A stretch of DNA of 64,000 nt, from contig CAZXIX010000008.1 of assembly GCA_964640855.1 (NCBI GenBank), forward strand, positions 15,531 through 79,530. The letters run 5' to 3'. Positions within the stretch are counted from its first letter, which is position 1; each line of letters opens with the position of its first letter. Below, piece after piece: positions 1 through 10,200 of the stretch. Below the pieces are notes generated by a model. The model searched no databases. It was not told where the DNA came from and saw only the letters and a program-made list of their open reading frames with translations. Source of the DNA: JAJDFU01 sp964640855. GTDB lineage: Bacteria > Bacteroidota > Bacteroidia > Chitinophagales > Saprospiraceae. The position numbers and the translations under genes were made by a program.

Positions 1-110
1 TGAGCCCGCCGCAGTTTGGCCGCAGACACCATTTTCATTGCCTTTGTGATCTGCTGGGTATTCTTTACGGATTTGATCCGTTCTCTAACCTCTTTTAAGT
101 TTGCTGCCAT
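1..110 (-). CDS. atpG: ATP synthase F1 subunit gamma, N-terminal part
   Basis: Only the first 36 codons are inside the window; the gene runs off the left edge. The peptide starts MAANLKEVRERIKSVKNTQQ and continues with ITKAMKMVSAAKLRRAQ, the conserved N-terminal helix of the gamma subunit, the central rotor shaft that couples Fo rotation to catalysis in the alpha3beta3 ring. The ATG is at 108-110 on the minus strand, 63 bases after the atpA stop, so it is the last visible gene of the atpBEFHAG operon. The assignment is firm despite the truncation because this helix is highly conserved. Confidence 0.93.
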   Translation of the reverse strand, partial: MAANLKEVRERIKSVKNTQQITKAMKMVSAAKLRRA

Positions 111-173
111 GGATGGTGTAAGATTGAGGAAGGTGCCTCTCCTTTTGCCCGGCACCTTTCCGTTGGCATTGGT

Positions 174-1775
174 TTACTTCATCGCATGGATCAGGTCAGC
201 AGCCAATTTCTCCAGATTGGACAGCATTTCCTTTTCCAGTTTACCCGCTTTCAGTGACTCCAGCACCTCGGGGTGCTTTTGCTCCAACTCAGTGAGGAAA
301 AGCTTTTCGAAGTCGTTAACCTTATCGATGGGCACACCCATAAGTAAGCCTTTGGTACCCAGGTAAATGATGGCTACCTGCTTCTCTACGGCGAGCGGGG
401 AATACTGGGGCTGCTTCAGGATCTCCACGTTCCGCTTTCCTTTTTCGATCACTGCGGTGGTGGCGGCATCGAGGTCAGAACCGAACTTGGAGAAGGCTTC
501 GAGCTCGCGATATTGGGCCTGATCCAGCTTCAGGGTGCCGGCGATCTTCTTCATGGACTTGATCTGAGCGGAGCCCCCCACCCGGGATACCGAAATACCC
601 ACGTTGATGGCGGGGCGTACACCGGCGTTGAAGAGGTTGGATTCCAAAAAGATCTGACCGTCCGTAATGGAAATCACGTTGGTAGGGATGTAAGCGGAAA
701 CGTCACCGGCCTGTGTTTCGATAATCGGCAGAGCCGTCAGAGAGCCGCCCCCTTTGACGAGAGGTTCTCCGTTGGCATCCTTGGCCTCTTTGAGACTCTC
801 GGGCAGATCGTTCATCTTCCGGGCGATATCATCGTTTTTGATGATCTTGGCTGCCCGCTCCAGCAAGCGGGAGTGCAGGTAGAAAACATCACCGGGATAA
901 GCTTCCCGTCCGGGAGGACGACGAAGGAGAAGCGAAACTTCCCGGTAGGCGACGGCCTGCTTGGAAAGGTCATCAAAAACGATTAGAGCCGGGCGCCCGG
1001 TGTCCCGGAAGTACTCACCGATACAGACTCCCGCAAAGGGCGCATAGAACTGCAGCGGAGCCGGAGCGGAAGCCGAAGCGGAGACGATCACAGTGTAATC
1101 CATGGCACCGTTTTCCTCCAGGGTCTTGGCCACCTGGGCTACGGTAGAAGCTTTCTGGCCGGAAGCTACGTAAATGCAGTAGACCGGTTCCCCGCGTTCG
1201 TAAAACTCTCGCTGGTTGATGATGGTGTCCAGGGCAATAGCGGTTTTACCTGTCTGGCGGTCACCAATGATCAATTCGCGCTGACCGCGGCCGATGGGGA
1301 TCATGGAATCGATCGCCTTGATACCGGTCTGAAGCGGTTCGTTCACCGGCTGGCGGAAGATCACCCCGGGCGCCTTGCGCTCCAGAGGCATTTCGAAGCG
1401 TTCGCCGGTGATCTCCCCCTTGCCGTCGATGGGTTGGCCGAGCGGATTGACGACACGACCTACGAAACCTTCACCCACGCTAATGGAGGCGATCCGGCTG
1501 GTACGATGTACCCTGGAACCTTCCCGGATGTGTTCACCGGCTCCCATCAAAACTACCCCGACGTTATCTTCCTCCAGGTTCATAACAATGGCCTGGGTCC
1601 CCTCTTCAAATTCGACAAGTTCACCGGCCTGGGCTTTGTTCAAGCCGTATATGCGCGCAATACCGTCACCCACCTGCAGTACGGTACCAAACTCTTCCAA
1701 CTCTATCGAGCTGTCAAAGCCGGCAATTTGCTGCTTAAGGATCGAGGATATTTCTTCAGGTCTTACATCAACCAT
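174..1775 (-). CDS. atpA: ATP synthase F1 subunit alpha
   Basis: A 533-residue protein of normal length for the alpha subunit, the non-catalytic nucleotide-binding partner of beta in the F1 head. It has the beta-barrel N-terminal domain, then the P-loop GDRQTGKT with the conserved PIGRGQREL just before it, and the ALIVFDDLSKQA Walker B region followed by the arginine-rich LLRRPPGREAYPGD stretch. The nearly invariant VGGSAQIKSMKK segment precedes the C-terminal helical domain. It lies between atpH (51-base gap) and atpG in the usual order. No atpD or atpC is seen; in Bacteroidota these usually sit elsewhere, as a separate pair. Confidence 0.98.
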   Translation of the reverse strand: MVDVRPEEISSILKQQIAGFDSSIELEEFGTVLQVGDGIARIYGLNKAQAGELVEFEEGTQAIVMNLEEDNVGVVLMGAGEHIREGSRVHRTSRIASISVGEGFVGRVVNPLGQPIDGKGEITGERFEMPLERKAPGVIFRQPVNEPLQTGIKAIDSMIPIGRGQRELIIGDRQTGKTAIALDTIINQREFYERGEPVYCIYVASGQKASTVAQVAKTLEENGAMDYTVIVSASASAPAPLQFYAPFAGVCIGEYFRDTGRPALIVFDDLSKQAVAYREVSLLLRRPPGREAYPGDVFYLHSRLLERAAKIIKNDDIARKMNDLPESLKEAKDANGEPLVKGGGSLTALPIIETQAGDVSAYIPTNVISITDGQIFLESNLFNAGVRPAINVGISVSRVGGSAQIKSMKKIAGTLKLDQAQYRELEAFSKFGSDLDAATTAVIEKGKRNVEILKQPQYSPLAVEKQVAIIYLGTKGLLMGVPIDKVNDFEKLFLTELEQKHPEVLESLKAGKLEKEMLSNLEKLAADLIHAMK

Positions 1776-1826
1776 GATTCAGGATTTTGTATCCGGTTCG
1801 GCACCGGCTTATTGCTAAGATGATTT

Positions 1827-2396
1827 TTATCGCTTGACAATTTTGGATTTGTAGGGGTTTTCCTTGAAATCCCGCTTCAGGTCCAACAGCTGCTTGTTTA
1901 CAGTGGCATTGTAAAGATAGTCCTCGACCACCACCGCGAATCCTCCGATCACGTCCTCATTCAACTCCTGCTCTACCTCCACTTTATCTTTGAGCATGCC
2001 AACCTCTTTCAGTTTCCTGACCAGTTTATCAATGGACTTCTGGCCGATCTTCTCACCCGAAATGATCCGCATTTTCGAAATGCCCAGAATGTCCATATAG
2101 GCTTCCTGAAAACCTGAAACGATCTCTGGCAGAAGGGCGCCCCTTTCTTTCTTGATGAGCAAAAGCAGGAACCGTAAACTCAGGTCGTCGACTTTGTCGG
2201 AGAGAAGTTGGCTTGCAATGCTCTCCTTTTTGGAGTTGGGAATGATCGGGCTTTTCAGCAAGTTGAAGAACTCTTTGTTTTGAGCCAGGGTACGATACAG
2301 ATCTATGTCTTGCTTGACCTGCTCCAGTTTATTTTGTTCCTGTGCCAGTTCGATGAGGGCCTCGACATACCGGGCGGCGACTCCTTTCAACGACAT
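1827..2396 (-). CDS. atpH: ATP synthase F1 subunit delta
   Basis: A 189-residue OSCP/delta family protein that links the F1 head to the peripheral b-subunit stalk. It begins MSLKGVAARYVEALIELAQEQ, matching the family N-terminus (A-x-RYA-x-AL), and has the C-terminal region with NEDVIGGFAVVVEDYLYNA, the conserved GG motif typical of the family. It lies 29 bases downstream of atpF and 51 bases upstream of atpA, which supports the name even though delta subunits diverge quickly. Confidence 0.95.
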   Translation of the reverse strand: MSLKGVAARYVEALIELAQEQNKLEQVKQDIDLYRTLAQNKEFFNLLKSPIIPNSKKESIASQLLSDKVDDLSLRFLLLLIKKERGALLPEIVSGFQEAYMDILGISKMRIISGEKIGQKSIDKLVRKLKEVGMLKDKVEVEQELNEDVIGGFAVVVEDYLYNATVNKQLLDLKRDFKENPYKSKIVKR

Positions 2397-2425
2397 AATC
2401 TTACTTTGTCAGACCTGAGCCTGTA

Positions 2426-2947
2426 TCATTTAATGTTCAATTCATCCACCAGAGTATCCACGTACTTATCGTGGTTGCCCGCTGTTTTCAGATCCTTGCG
2501 GATCACTTTTTCAGCGATATCAAGAGCCATCAAACCGATTTGGTTGCGGGCATCGATCATGGCTTCGGATGTCATGTGCTGGATCTGCTCCCGCGCATCT
2601 TCCACGATCTTTCGGGCTTCATCCCTGGCCTTATCCTTGGCTTCATTCACGATGTTGTCTTTCATCTGATTGGCTTCCCGGAGGATCTTGGCTCTTTCTT
2701 CGCGGGCCTGCTTGAGCAGGTCCTCGTTCTCGGACTTGAGGCTCCGCATCTCCTCCCGGGCAAGTTTTGCCTCGTTGAGGGAATGCTGAATGTCCATTTC
2801 CCGCTTCTTCAAGGCTCTCTGGATGGGTTTGAAAGCCACGACAGCCAATCCGATCCACACGATCAGGAAGATCAGCGAGGTCCAGAGAATGAGTCCCGGG
2901 TCGGGTTTGATTACCGAAAAGTCAGCCAAAAACAACAGATCTGTCAT
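2426..2947 (-). CDS. atpF: ATP synthase Fo subunit b
   Basis: A 173-residue peripheral stalk protein. One membrane helix near residues 20-42 (LILWTSLIFLIVWIGLAVVAF) is followed by a long charged helical region rich in K, E, R and A (about residues 45-160), as expected for the right-handed coiled-coil dimer that reaches to delta. Only one b-type gene is present, so the stalk is probably a homodimer. The gap of 116 bases to atpE is wider than the others in this operon. Confidence 0.96.
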   Translation of the reverse strand: MTDLLFLADFSVIKPDPGLILWTSLIFLIVWIGLAVVAFKPIQRALKKREMDIQHSLNEAKLAREEMRSLKSENEDLLKQAREERAKILREANQMKDNIVNEAKDKARDEARKIVEDAREQIQHMTSEAMIDARNQIGLMALDIAEKVIRKDLKTAGNHDKYVDTLVDELNIK

Positions 2948-3063
2948 TATTATTCGCTTTTGCCCACCAAGAGGCTGAAAATACGATGAATTTAAGTTTT
3001 CATTTTAGGTGAGCAGGAATCTCAGCCAACCGCTGAGACCCTGCCCATGCTTTGCGCGCAGGA

Positions 3064-3258
3064 TTAGCCTGCCAGCAGACCCACCACGATCGCAAACAGC
3101 GCAGCACCCTCTACGAGTGCGGCAGTCAGGATCATGTTGCTCTGGATCGGTCCGACAGCCTCGGGCTGACGGGCGATGGCATCCATAGCGCGGCTGCCGA
3201 TCAGACCGATACCAATACCGGCTCCTACAGCAGCAATTCCAGCTCCAATAGCTCCCAT
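3064..3258 (-). CDS. atpE: ATP synthase Fo subunit c
   Basis: A 64-residue hairpin protein that forms the rotor ring. Two glycine/alanine-rich membrane helices flank the polar loop ARQPEAVGPI. The ion-binding carboxylate is Glu50 in ALVEGAALF. Aligned by eye to the Na+-type c subunit of Ilyobacter, the helix-1 glutamine is replaced by Ile and the Ser-Thr after the glutamate by Gly-Ala, so the sequence argues for a proton-driven rather than a sodium-driven ring (inference). It is short compared with the usual 75-85 residues because the N-terminus has almost no extension. Confidence 0.96.
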   Translation of the reverse strand: MGAIGAGIAAVGAGIGIGLIGSRAMDAIARQPEAVGPIQSNMILTAALVEGAALFAIVVGLLAG

Positions 3259-3338
3259 TGTGTCAACAATTTAGAATGAGAAAAACTCTTTATTACCAAA
3301 CCCCGGATCCTTATCCGGGAGGATAAAATCCAATGCAA

Positions 3339-4628
3339 TCAGCTTGCGGTAGCGGCATGGGCTTCCTCGTGATCGTGATGCCCGTCGTCAACTGCCGCCC
3401 CGATGTAGGAGGCAGACAGAATGGCAAAGATGAAAGCCTGAAGAAATGCCACCAGCAACTCGATCAGGTTCATGAAGGCCGTGAAAAGTCCGCCCATGAT
3501 CCCGCCAACGAAGGCTCCGCCAACATTCTCTCCGTTGTTCCCAAAAACGAAGATCAGACCGATCAAGCTCAATATGATGATGTGCCCCGCAGAGATGTTC
3601 GCAAACAAACGGATCATCAGCGAGAAGGGCTTCACAAATAAACTCAGGATCTCAACCGGGGTAAGAATGAAGATCTTGACCCACCAAGGGATCCCCGGCA
3701 TCCATAGGACGTGTTCCCAGTAGTGTTTGTTGCCGTTGATGTTGGTGACAACAAACGTGAACACGGCCAGCGTCAACGTAATGGCAATGTTTCCGGTCAC
3801 GTTGGCTCCGCCGGGAAAGAAAGGGACCAGGCCCAGCAGATTCAAAATGAGGATGAAGAAAAACAGACTCATGATGAAAGGTTGGAAGCGCTCGTAATGC
3901 TTCTCTCCGATCATGGGCCGGGTAACTTCATCTCTGATGAAGGTGAAGAAAACCTCCATCAGGGATTGGAACCCGGAGGGTGCTTGGCCATCGTTCTTTT
4001 GGTACCCCCGGGCTACAATCCCGAAGATGACGAAAAGCAAAACGGCTGCCAGCATCATGGTAGCCACATTCTTGGTGATGGAGAAGTCGTAAAAAGAGGT
4101 GATACCTCCGCCTACCAGTCCGCCGTCCCAGGTGGTCGGAGGATCCAATCGGTAGGACTCTCCCTGGTACATGGCATAGTACACCTCATTTTCCTCTCCG
4201 TCTTCGGTCGTCTCGGTGCGATGCTCGATCCCATCGATCTCAACCTCTCCTTCCGGAAAGGAGGCATCGGCAATCCGGTTGACCCGTCCATGGTTCAACG
4301 CATAGCCATCGATGGCCTTGTGTCCGTGATCGAATGCCCCGGAGGAAGGAATGATCGTCCACCCGTGGCCGGGCGCATAAAGGAAACAGGGAAGCGGAAT
4401 ATGAACGCCATGCCAGACGTGGAACTCATTGGCGTCTGCAATGTGTTCCATGACCGTTTCGACCGGCTTATACCCCTCTTCTTCTTCGTGATGGCCGGAT
4501 TCGCCATGGTCTCCTTCAGCATGCTCCGTTTCGCCATGGTCTTGTGCCCGGGAAGAAGGAGTCAGCAGGAGGGTGGCACAGGCAACCAGAAAAAGCGTAA
4601 AAAAACGGTAAGCGATTGTTTTCGACAT
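3339..4628 (-). CDS. atpB: ATP synthase Fo subunit a, extended Bacteroidota type
   Basis: A 429-residue subunit a, much longer than the roughly 270 residues of E. coli. The start is placed at the ATG at 4628 (MSKTIAYRFF), because an upstream in-frame TTG lies next to the -7 box. A cleavable signal-like segment ends near SSRAQ. It is followed by a His/Glu/Asp-rich stretch and a periplasmic insert of about 130 residues, both common in Bacteroidota. The membrane core starts near residue 180; the helix with LMIRLFANISAGHIII carries the essential arginine of the proton half-channel. It is first gene of the operon. Confidence 0.96.
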   Translation of the reverse strand: MSKTIAYRFFTLFLVACATLLLTPSSRAQDHGETEHAEGDHGESGHHEEEEGYKPVETVMEHIADANEFHVWHGVHIPLPCFLYAPGHGWTIIPSSGAFDHGHKAIDGYALNHGRVNRIADASFPEGEVEIDGIEHRTETTEDGEENEVYYAMYQGESYRLDPPTTWDGGLVGGGITSFYDFSITKNVATMMLAAVLLFVIFGIVARGYQKNDGQAPSGFQSLMEVFFTFIRDEVTRPMIGEKHYERFQPFIMSLFFFILILNLLGLVPFFPGGANVTGNIAITLTLAVFTFVVTNINGNKHYWEHVLWMPGIPWWVKIFILTPVEILSLFVKPFSLMIRLFANISAGHIIILSLIGLIFVFGNNGENVGGAFVGGIMGGLFTAFMNLIELLVAFLQAFIFAILSASYIGAAVDDGHHDHEEAHAATAS

Positions 4629-4660
4629 ATCCTTTTCTGCAAGGTGTTTCAAAATTCGCT

Positions 4661-4668
4661 CAAAGGTA
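4661..4668 (-). promoter_or_regulatory. Bacteroidota -7 box for the atp operon
   Basis: TACCTTTG on the minus strand matches the Bacteroidota -7 consensus TAnnTTTG and ends 32 bases before the atpB ATG. No clear -33 TTG element is visible at the usual spacing. Confidence 0.5.
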
Positions 4669-4910
4669 TACCTTTTGATATTATTCGCCTAACCGCCTTA
4701 TCTTTTTTTCCTGCCGTTGAAGCCTTTTAAACCCTTGCTTGACAATGGTTTTATCCGGTTTCCCTCAAATTTCCAACGGTAAAGAACAGGAAACGGGACC
4801 TCCCGCAAAAATGCTTTTCCAAAAGTACCGGATAAGCAAATGTTATGTCGGGAAATCAGCGGATCAGCGGAATCCGTACGGCTGTGCGAATTCCCCTCGG
4901 GAAGGCGGAA

Positions 4911-7142
4911 TCAAACCTCCAGCACATCCTCCTCCAGACCGGACCAGGAATGCGCTTGCGGTCCGGCGGCAGGTTTTACTTCCACCGGAATGCCGGTAAG
5001 ATGCGCCATCCCCGATTCTTTTTCGATCCGATCCGGCCCATCGGCCGCCAGGATGTTGACGTTGACGCCTTTGGTTGCCGAGGCCACACCCTGGCGCGTA
5101 GATTGGTGCCCCCAGCCATGGGGAAGGGCCACGGTGCCGGGCATCAGGTCAGCCAGCAGAAACAAGGGAAGGCGAACGGTGCCCACCTCCGTACTGACGT
5201 CCACCAGTTGTTTGTCCTTCAGGCCATGCCGTTCGGCATCCAGAGGATGCATATAGAGGTAGTTGGTCTGTCGCTCCCCTTGCACGAAATCCTCAAAATT
5301 GTGGGTCCAGGAGTTATGGGTGGTCACGTGTCGTTTGGTGATCAGTTTGAGTACGTCTTTGCGTTCCCGTTCCATCTGATAATCCAGCTCCAGTTTCCGG
5401 GATTGGTTGACGAGTACTTCCGGCGCCAGATTGACGAGGCCATCTTCTGTGTACACCCGCTTGCCGAGGAAGGATCCCGCCTGGTTGGGATGCCGGAGGA
5501 TGCCGTGTTTGCTTTTCAGGATGGATTGGAAAGACTTTTGCCCGGTTAGGCGGAGGAGTCCGTTGAGCAAGGTCTCCTGGGGCAAGCCGGGTTGCTCGCC
5601 TTTTTTCTTCTGTTTGCGAGAGTGGAAAAAGCGTAAGGTCTCGAAAAAACGCTGCGCCAGCGGACTGCCGAAAATGGATATACCGGACGCCTTGGCCAGA
5701 TCCAGATAAATGGTGGCTTCGTCTCGCTGTTCGCCATCGGGTTTGACTACGGGTCGCGTTGCCTGCAGGTAAGGCTTGGTCTGCAAGCCCAGCATCAGCG
5801 GAAAAATGAAAGGCAGGTCGGATCGCTCCAGCGGCGAGGTGCAAGGCAGCATATAGTGCGCCAGGGAACCCGTTTCATTGGGTAAAATATCCAGGGTCAC
5901 CAGCAGCTCCAGCTTTTGGAAAGCTTCCCGGAGTCGATTGCTGTTGGCCATGGTGATCAGGGGATTCCCTCCGGTGACAAAAAGGGCACGGATCTGGCCA
6001 TCTCCCGGGGTCAGGATCTCGTCGGCCAGTACGCCACCCGGAAATGCATCGTTCACTTTCCGGTGATTCCCCACCCGGGAGCGGGCCTTTTGCATCAGCA
6101 AGCCGCGTTTGGAGCCGAATTTGGCAAAGTCGATCACGCCTTTACCGACCAGGCTTCCCCCCCGGCGATCCAGATTTCCGCTGACGACATTGATGCATTC
6201 CTGGATCCAGAAAGCCAGAAAACCATTGCCTCCCATATTGACTCCGGTAGAACAATACAAGGATGCCCCATCGGCTTCCACATAAGCCCTCACCATTTCG
6301 CGGAGGGTGTCGGCCGGGATCTGGGTGACGGCTTCCGTCTTTTCGGGAGTCCAGGGTTCAATGATCTCCCGAAGTTGCTCAAAACCCTTGGTATATTTTC
6401 GCACCCGCTCCTCGTCTACCCCTCCCTGCCGGATCAATTCCTTAAGGAAGGACATGTAGAAAAACACGTCGGTGCCGGGGCGGATGAAAACGTGCCGGCC
6501 GGCCACTTTGGCCGATTCCGTTTTCCGGGGATCCACGAAAAAGATCTTACACCCCCGCTTTTCCATTTCCTTGAGGTGAGCGCTGGGATTGGGGACCTGG
6601 AGAAAACTCCATTTGGATACCACCGGATTGGCTCCCACTACAATAAAACAATTCGCATTCTCCAGGTCGGGAAAGGGTTGGGTAAAAGGGAAACCGTACA
6701 TGTATTCGGCTACGGCAAACTTGTTGCTGCAATCCTGGGTGGCGGAGGCATACATATTGTTGGATCCGACCCCGTCCATGAAGCCCTGCGCGAATACCGG
6801 ATGCAAAACGCTGAATCCGGCAGCCGTGCCGACATACATACCGAGAGATTTAGGCCCGTGGTCTTTGCGGAGCTGTTTAACCTTGGCGCCGATCTCCTGC
6901 ATCGCCTGATCCCAGCTGATCCGGTGCCATTCCTTTCCGATCCGCTTCATGGGATAGCGCAGGCGGTCCGGAGATTGATACATTTTCTGCTGCTTCAGTC
7001 CTTTGGGGCAGGCAAAGCCTCGGGTGGCCACGTGATCCTGATCGGGCATGATCTTGACGATCTCGTTGCCTTCCAGGGTAACTTCCAGCCCGCAGAGGGA
7101 TTCGCAAATTCGGCAAAAGGTATGCTCGGTTCGGGTAGCCAT
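4911..7142 (-). CDS. Molybdopterin-dependent oxidoreductase, cytoplasmic
   Basis: A 743-residue member of the DMSO reductase / formate dehydrogenase superfamily. The N-terminal 4Fe-4S motif is complete (Cys10, Cys13, Cys17, Cys45). The likely molybdenum ligand is Cys138 in ATQDCSNKF. The C-terminal molydopterin dinucleotide-binding domain carries THNSWTHN and the LPHGWGHQ segment. There is no twin-arginine signal, so the enzyme should stay in the cytoplasm. No ferredoxin, diaphorase or membrane subunit lies beside it, nor any cofactor biosynthesis gene. The substrate cannot be read from the sequence; formate dehydrogenase-like and assimilatory nitrate reductase-like members are both possible. 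Confidence 0.88.
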   Translation of the reverse strand: MATRTEHTFCRICESLCGLEVTLEGNEIVKIMPDQDHVATRGFACPKGLKQQKMYQSPDRLRYPMKRIGKEWHRISWDQAMQEIGAKVKQLRKDHGPKSLGMYVGTAAGFSVLHPVFAQGFMDGVGSNNMYASATQDCSNKFAVAEYMYGFPFTQPFPDLENANCFIVVGANPVVSKWSFLQVPNPSAHLKEMEKRGCKIFFVDPRKTESAKVAGRHVFIRPGTDVFFYMSFLKELIRQGGVDEERVRKYTKGFEQLREIIEPWTPEKTEAVTQIPADTLREMVRAYVEADGASLYCSTGVNMGGNGFLAFWIQECINVVSGNLDRRGGSLVGKGVIDFAKFGSKRGLLMQKARSRVGNHRKVNDAFPGGVLADEILTPGDGQIRALFVTGGNPLITMANSNRLREAFQKLELLVTLDILPNETGSLAHYMLPCTSPLERSDLPFIFPLMLGLQTKPYLQATRPVVKPDGEQRDEATIYLDLAKASGISIFGSPLAQRFFETLRFFHSRKQKKKGEQPGLPQETLLNGLLRLTGQKSFQSILKSKHGILRHPNQAGSFLGKRVYTEDGLVNLAPEVLVNQSRKLELDYQMERERKDVLKLITKRHVTTHNSWTHNFEDFVQGERQTNYLYMHPLDAERHGLKDKQLVDVSTEVGTVRLPLFLLADLMPGTVALPHGWGHQSTRQGVASATKGVNVNILAADGPDRIEKESGMAHLTGIPVEVKPAAGPQAHSWSGLEEDVLEV

Positions 7143-7170
7143 AGACCGGTGGTATTTTAGACGGGACTTC

Positions 7171-7178
7171 CAAAAGTA
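7171..7178 (-). promoter_or_regulatory. Bacteroidota -7 box for the molybdopterin oxidoreductase
   Basis: TACTTTTG on the minus strand matches TAnnTTTG and ends 28 bases before the ATG at 7142. This suggests the gene has its own promoter rather than being read from the helicase gene upstream. Confidence 0.45.
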
Positions 7179-7241
7179 GAGATTTGTTGGGAAAGGTGGG
7201 TACGGGGCTCCGGAGAACTGAGGAATATCGCAAACGCCCCC

Positions 7242-10200
7242 TCAACTCTCATCATCGAGCCCTTCCTGTTCTTCGTCGGCAAAGCTGCTGACCTGCATGT
7301 TGTGACGGGTAAAATTGCACCAGCTGCAATCCGTTTTCCCGCAGCCTTCCAGAAATTTGTGATCCTTTACCTGCCGCCAGCTTTCCTGGAGCAAGTTTCG
7401 AATCAAGACCTCTCCCTCCTTGTCGTAGGCTACCCGATGCTCGTGGACCTGACCGTCGGGGTCAGGCTCCACAAAGGAAATCAGCCCGTAATCCAATCTC
7501 CTGCCCTTCAAGACGGGATTTTGCTGCAGCAACAGATTATAAAATTGCAATTGCCTCCAGTAGGGCCCTCCCTGGGGGTTGCGATCATCGGGTTCCCGGG
7601 CGCGCTCCTTTCGATAGCGCCCGGTCTTATAATCCAGCAGCACGGCCTTGTTGCCGTCTATCAGATCGATCCGGTCTACGATTCCGGTGACCGGGACTCC
7701 GTCCACTTCCGACTCCCGGACCCGGAACTCCGTCAAGCTGAAGCTTGGCCAGCCGGGAGCTTTTTGCTGAAAGTAGATCGGCAGAAAGTACAATCCGCGA
7801 TCGAGTCGTTGTTCCCACCCGGAGGCATCCATGAGCCCGCGGATCCGCTCCATCTCCTCCCGGAAGTATTTCAGCAAATCTTTTTGGGTGCGCTCCTTTT
7901 TCCCGAAGAGTCTTTCCAGGGCCTGATGCACGGCGGTACCCATAAGCGCGGCATTGCTGAACGGGACGGGAACCTTGAGCAAGTGTTCGTAATAAAACGC
8001 CAGAGGACATTGCAAAAACCGGTTCAGCGAAGACGGGCTGAAGCGAAAGCCATCCAGGAGATCCTCCAAAACAGCGGGGGGCGGAGATTCGGCCCGAACG
8101 GGCTCCTCCTCCCGGAAAAGGGAGATCCACTCTGCATCCAGCAGGTCCGCAGCGGAAACGGAGGCTCTCGTCTTAGCCAGGCCCTCCTGTTCCAGGAGTT
8201 CATCGACGAACTGGCTGGGTTGCGTTTCCTTCCCTTTTGCGTCTTCAAGCGACCAGGAGATCTGAAGATGGGTTTCGGCACGGGTCATGGCGACGTAGAA
8301 CAACCGCCTGCGAGCTTCCAGCGCATCGGTCAGGCCCGAAAACGTAAGGGTGTCGGGAAAGGAAAACTGCCTCTGTCCGTTCCGACCGGAATCCCAGGGG
8401 TTTTGGGTTGCATCCAGCAGGAAAACATACCGGAATTCCAGGCCCTTGGAACTGTGGGCCGTCAACATTTGGATGCCTTCTCCCTTTTCCGCTATTCGCT
8501 GGAGAGGCAGGGGAATTCGGTTGGCGGCCATTTGGTCCAGGGTATTGACCCATTGGGCAAGCGTATAATGGGTATGCCGTTCAGCTTCCTGGCGCGTAAA
8601 ACGCATCAGCGTGGCCAGGGCCTGCAGCCACTCGTCTTTATCGGGAAGGCTGAGCGTGTAAGCAAGAAATCCGGATTCATTGATCAGGCGTTCTAAAAGA
8701 TGCGGTACACTGAGATTGGCAGCATGACGTATCCAGGAGGTCAGGCGTTCGCCTACTTCCAGCAAACGATCGGGCCGATTCAGTTTTCGGCGGCGCAGCA
8801 GGTCGGGGTCCGTCAGCATACGGCGCCATTCCGGCCGGCTGTTGCCCGGGCGGCCTGCCCGGTAGGCGGAAAGATGAGCCAGATCGACGGGGTCCAACTG
8901 CAGGAAGGCCGCATGGAGAAAAGGGAATAGATCGGCTTCTCCGCTGAAAGCCAGCTTGAGTTCCCGATTCAAGTACCGGCCGAGATAGATCAGATGCTGG
9001 ATCTGAGGTTCGTTCAGCAGATCTACCGGTCTGCGGGTGGTAAAGCGTATGCCTTTTTTGGAAAACAACTCCATTATCCGGTGGGCCTGCTTGTGCCGGG
9101 CATACATAATGGCGATGGATTCCGGGCTTTCGCCCGATCGAATCAACTCCTCTATCTGCAGCACCAATCCCACTTCCTCTTGTCGAATGTGAGGGTATTC
9201 CAGAAGAACGGGCCGGTTGGTCTGGTGCATTCGATCCGGATGAGCGGCCGCCAGCTCTTTGGGCCCCGCTTCCAGGTGATGCACCAGCCGTTGTTCATTT
9301 CGCCCGATCAGGCCGGAGGCCGAAGAAAGGATGGCAGGAATGGATCGATAATTCTGCCTCAGGGAGACCAGATGCATATGCGGCCGATATCGATCCAGGA
9401 GGTCCAGCATATTTTGCAACCGGGCTCCCTGAAATTCGTAGATCGACTGGTCGTCGTCCCCTACTACGAAGAGATTGGGATTGTCTTCCCAGAAGGAAGC
9501 CAGTTGCAGCAGGAGTTCATTCTGCGCGCCGTTGGTATCCTGGTATTCGTCCACCAGGAGGTATTGAAACCTTTCCTGGTAAGAGCGCAACAGCCACTCA
9601 TGCTCCCGGAAGGCTTCCAGTACCCACAAAAGCATGTCTTCGTAATCGTAGCGGGCTTCTGTTCGCAAAGCCTTCTCATAGGCGGGAAAGAGCTCGGCCG
9701 CTGCTGCCAGCGGGACCATTTTCTTTTGCTCCTTTTCCATCTCCCCCGCTTTCGGGTCCCCTTTCCGGAATTGCTTGTAGGCTCTTTGGTATTGAAAATC
9801 CTTACGCTCTGGCAAGCTGTCCAGATAACCTGAGATCGACCTCCGGACAAGTTCCACAGACCAATGCTCTGTTTTCATGGTTTGGAACAGATGCTCCAGA
9901 TGTGGGAGATAATAATATCGATCCCATCGGGAGACGACCAGAGGGTTATCGGGGGGCAGTTTGTCGAGCAAGCCCCGGATAAGGTTGACCCGCTCCAGGT
10001 CGGTCAGGCTTTGCAGGTTGCGGCTTCCAAACAGATGGAGATTTTCCTGGATGATCCGGTTGCAGAAGGAATGGAAAGTATAGATGCCTACACGATGGGC
10101 CTCCGGGCCGATAAAATCCAGCAAACGGCGTCGCATGGCTTTTACGCCGGCATCCGAAAAGGTCAGGCAGAGTATGTTGGAAGCTTGAACATCGGTCTGA

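Noticed and set aside
3064..3258. Sodium-type ATP synthase c ring
   Set aside because: The helix-1 glutamine and the Ser-Thr after the glutamate that mark Na+ rings are replaced by Ile and Gly-Ala.
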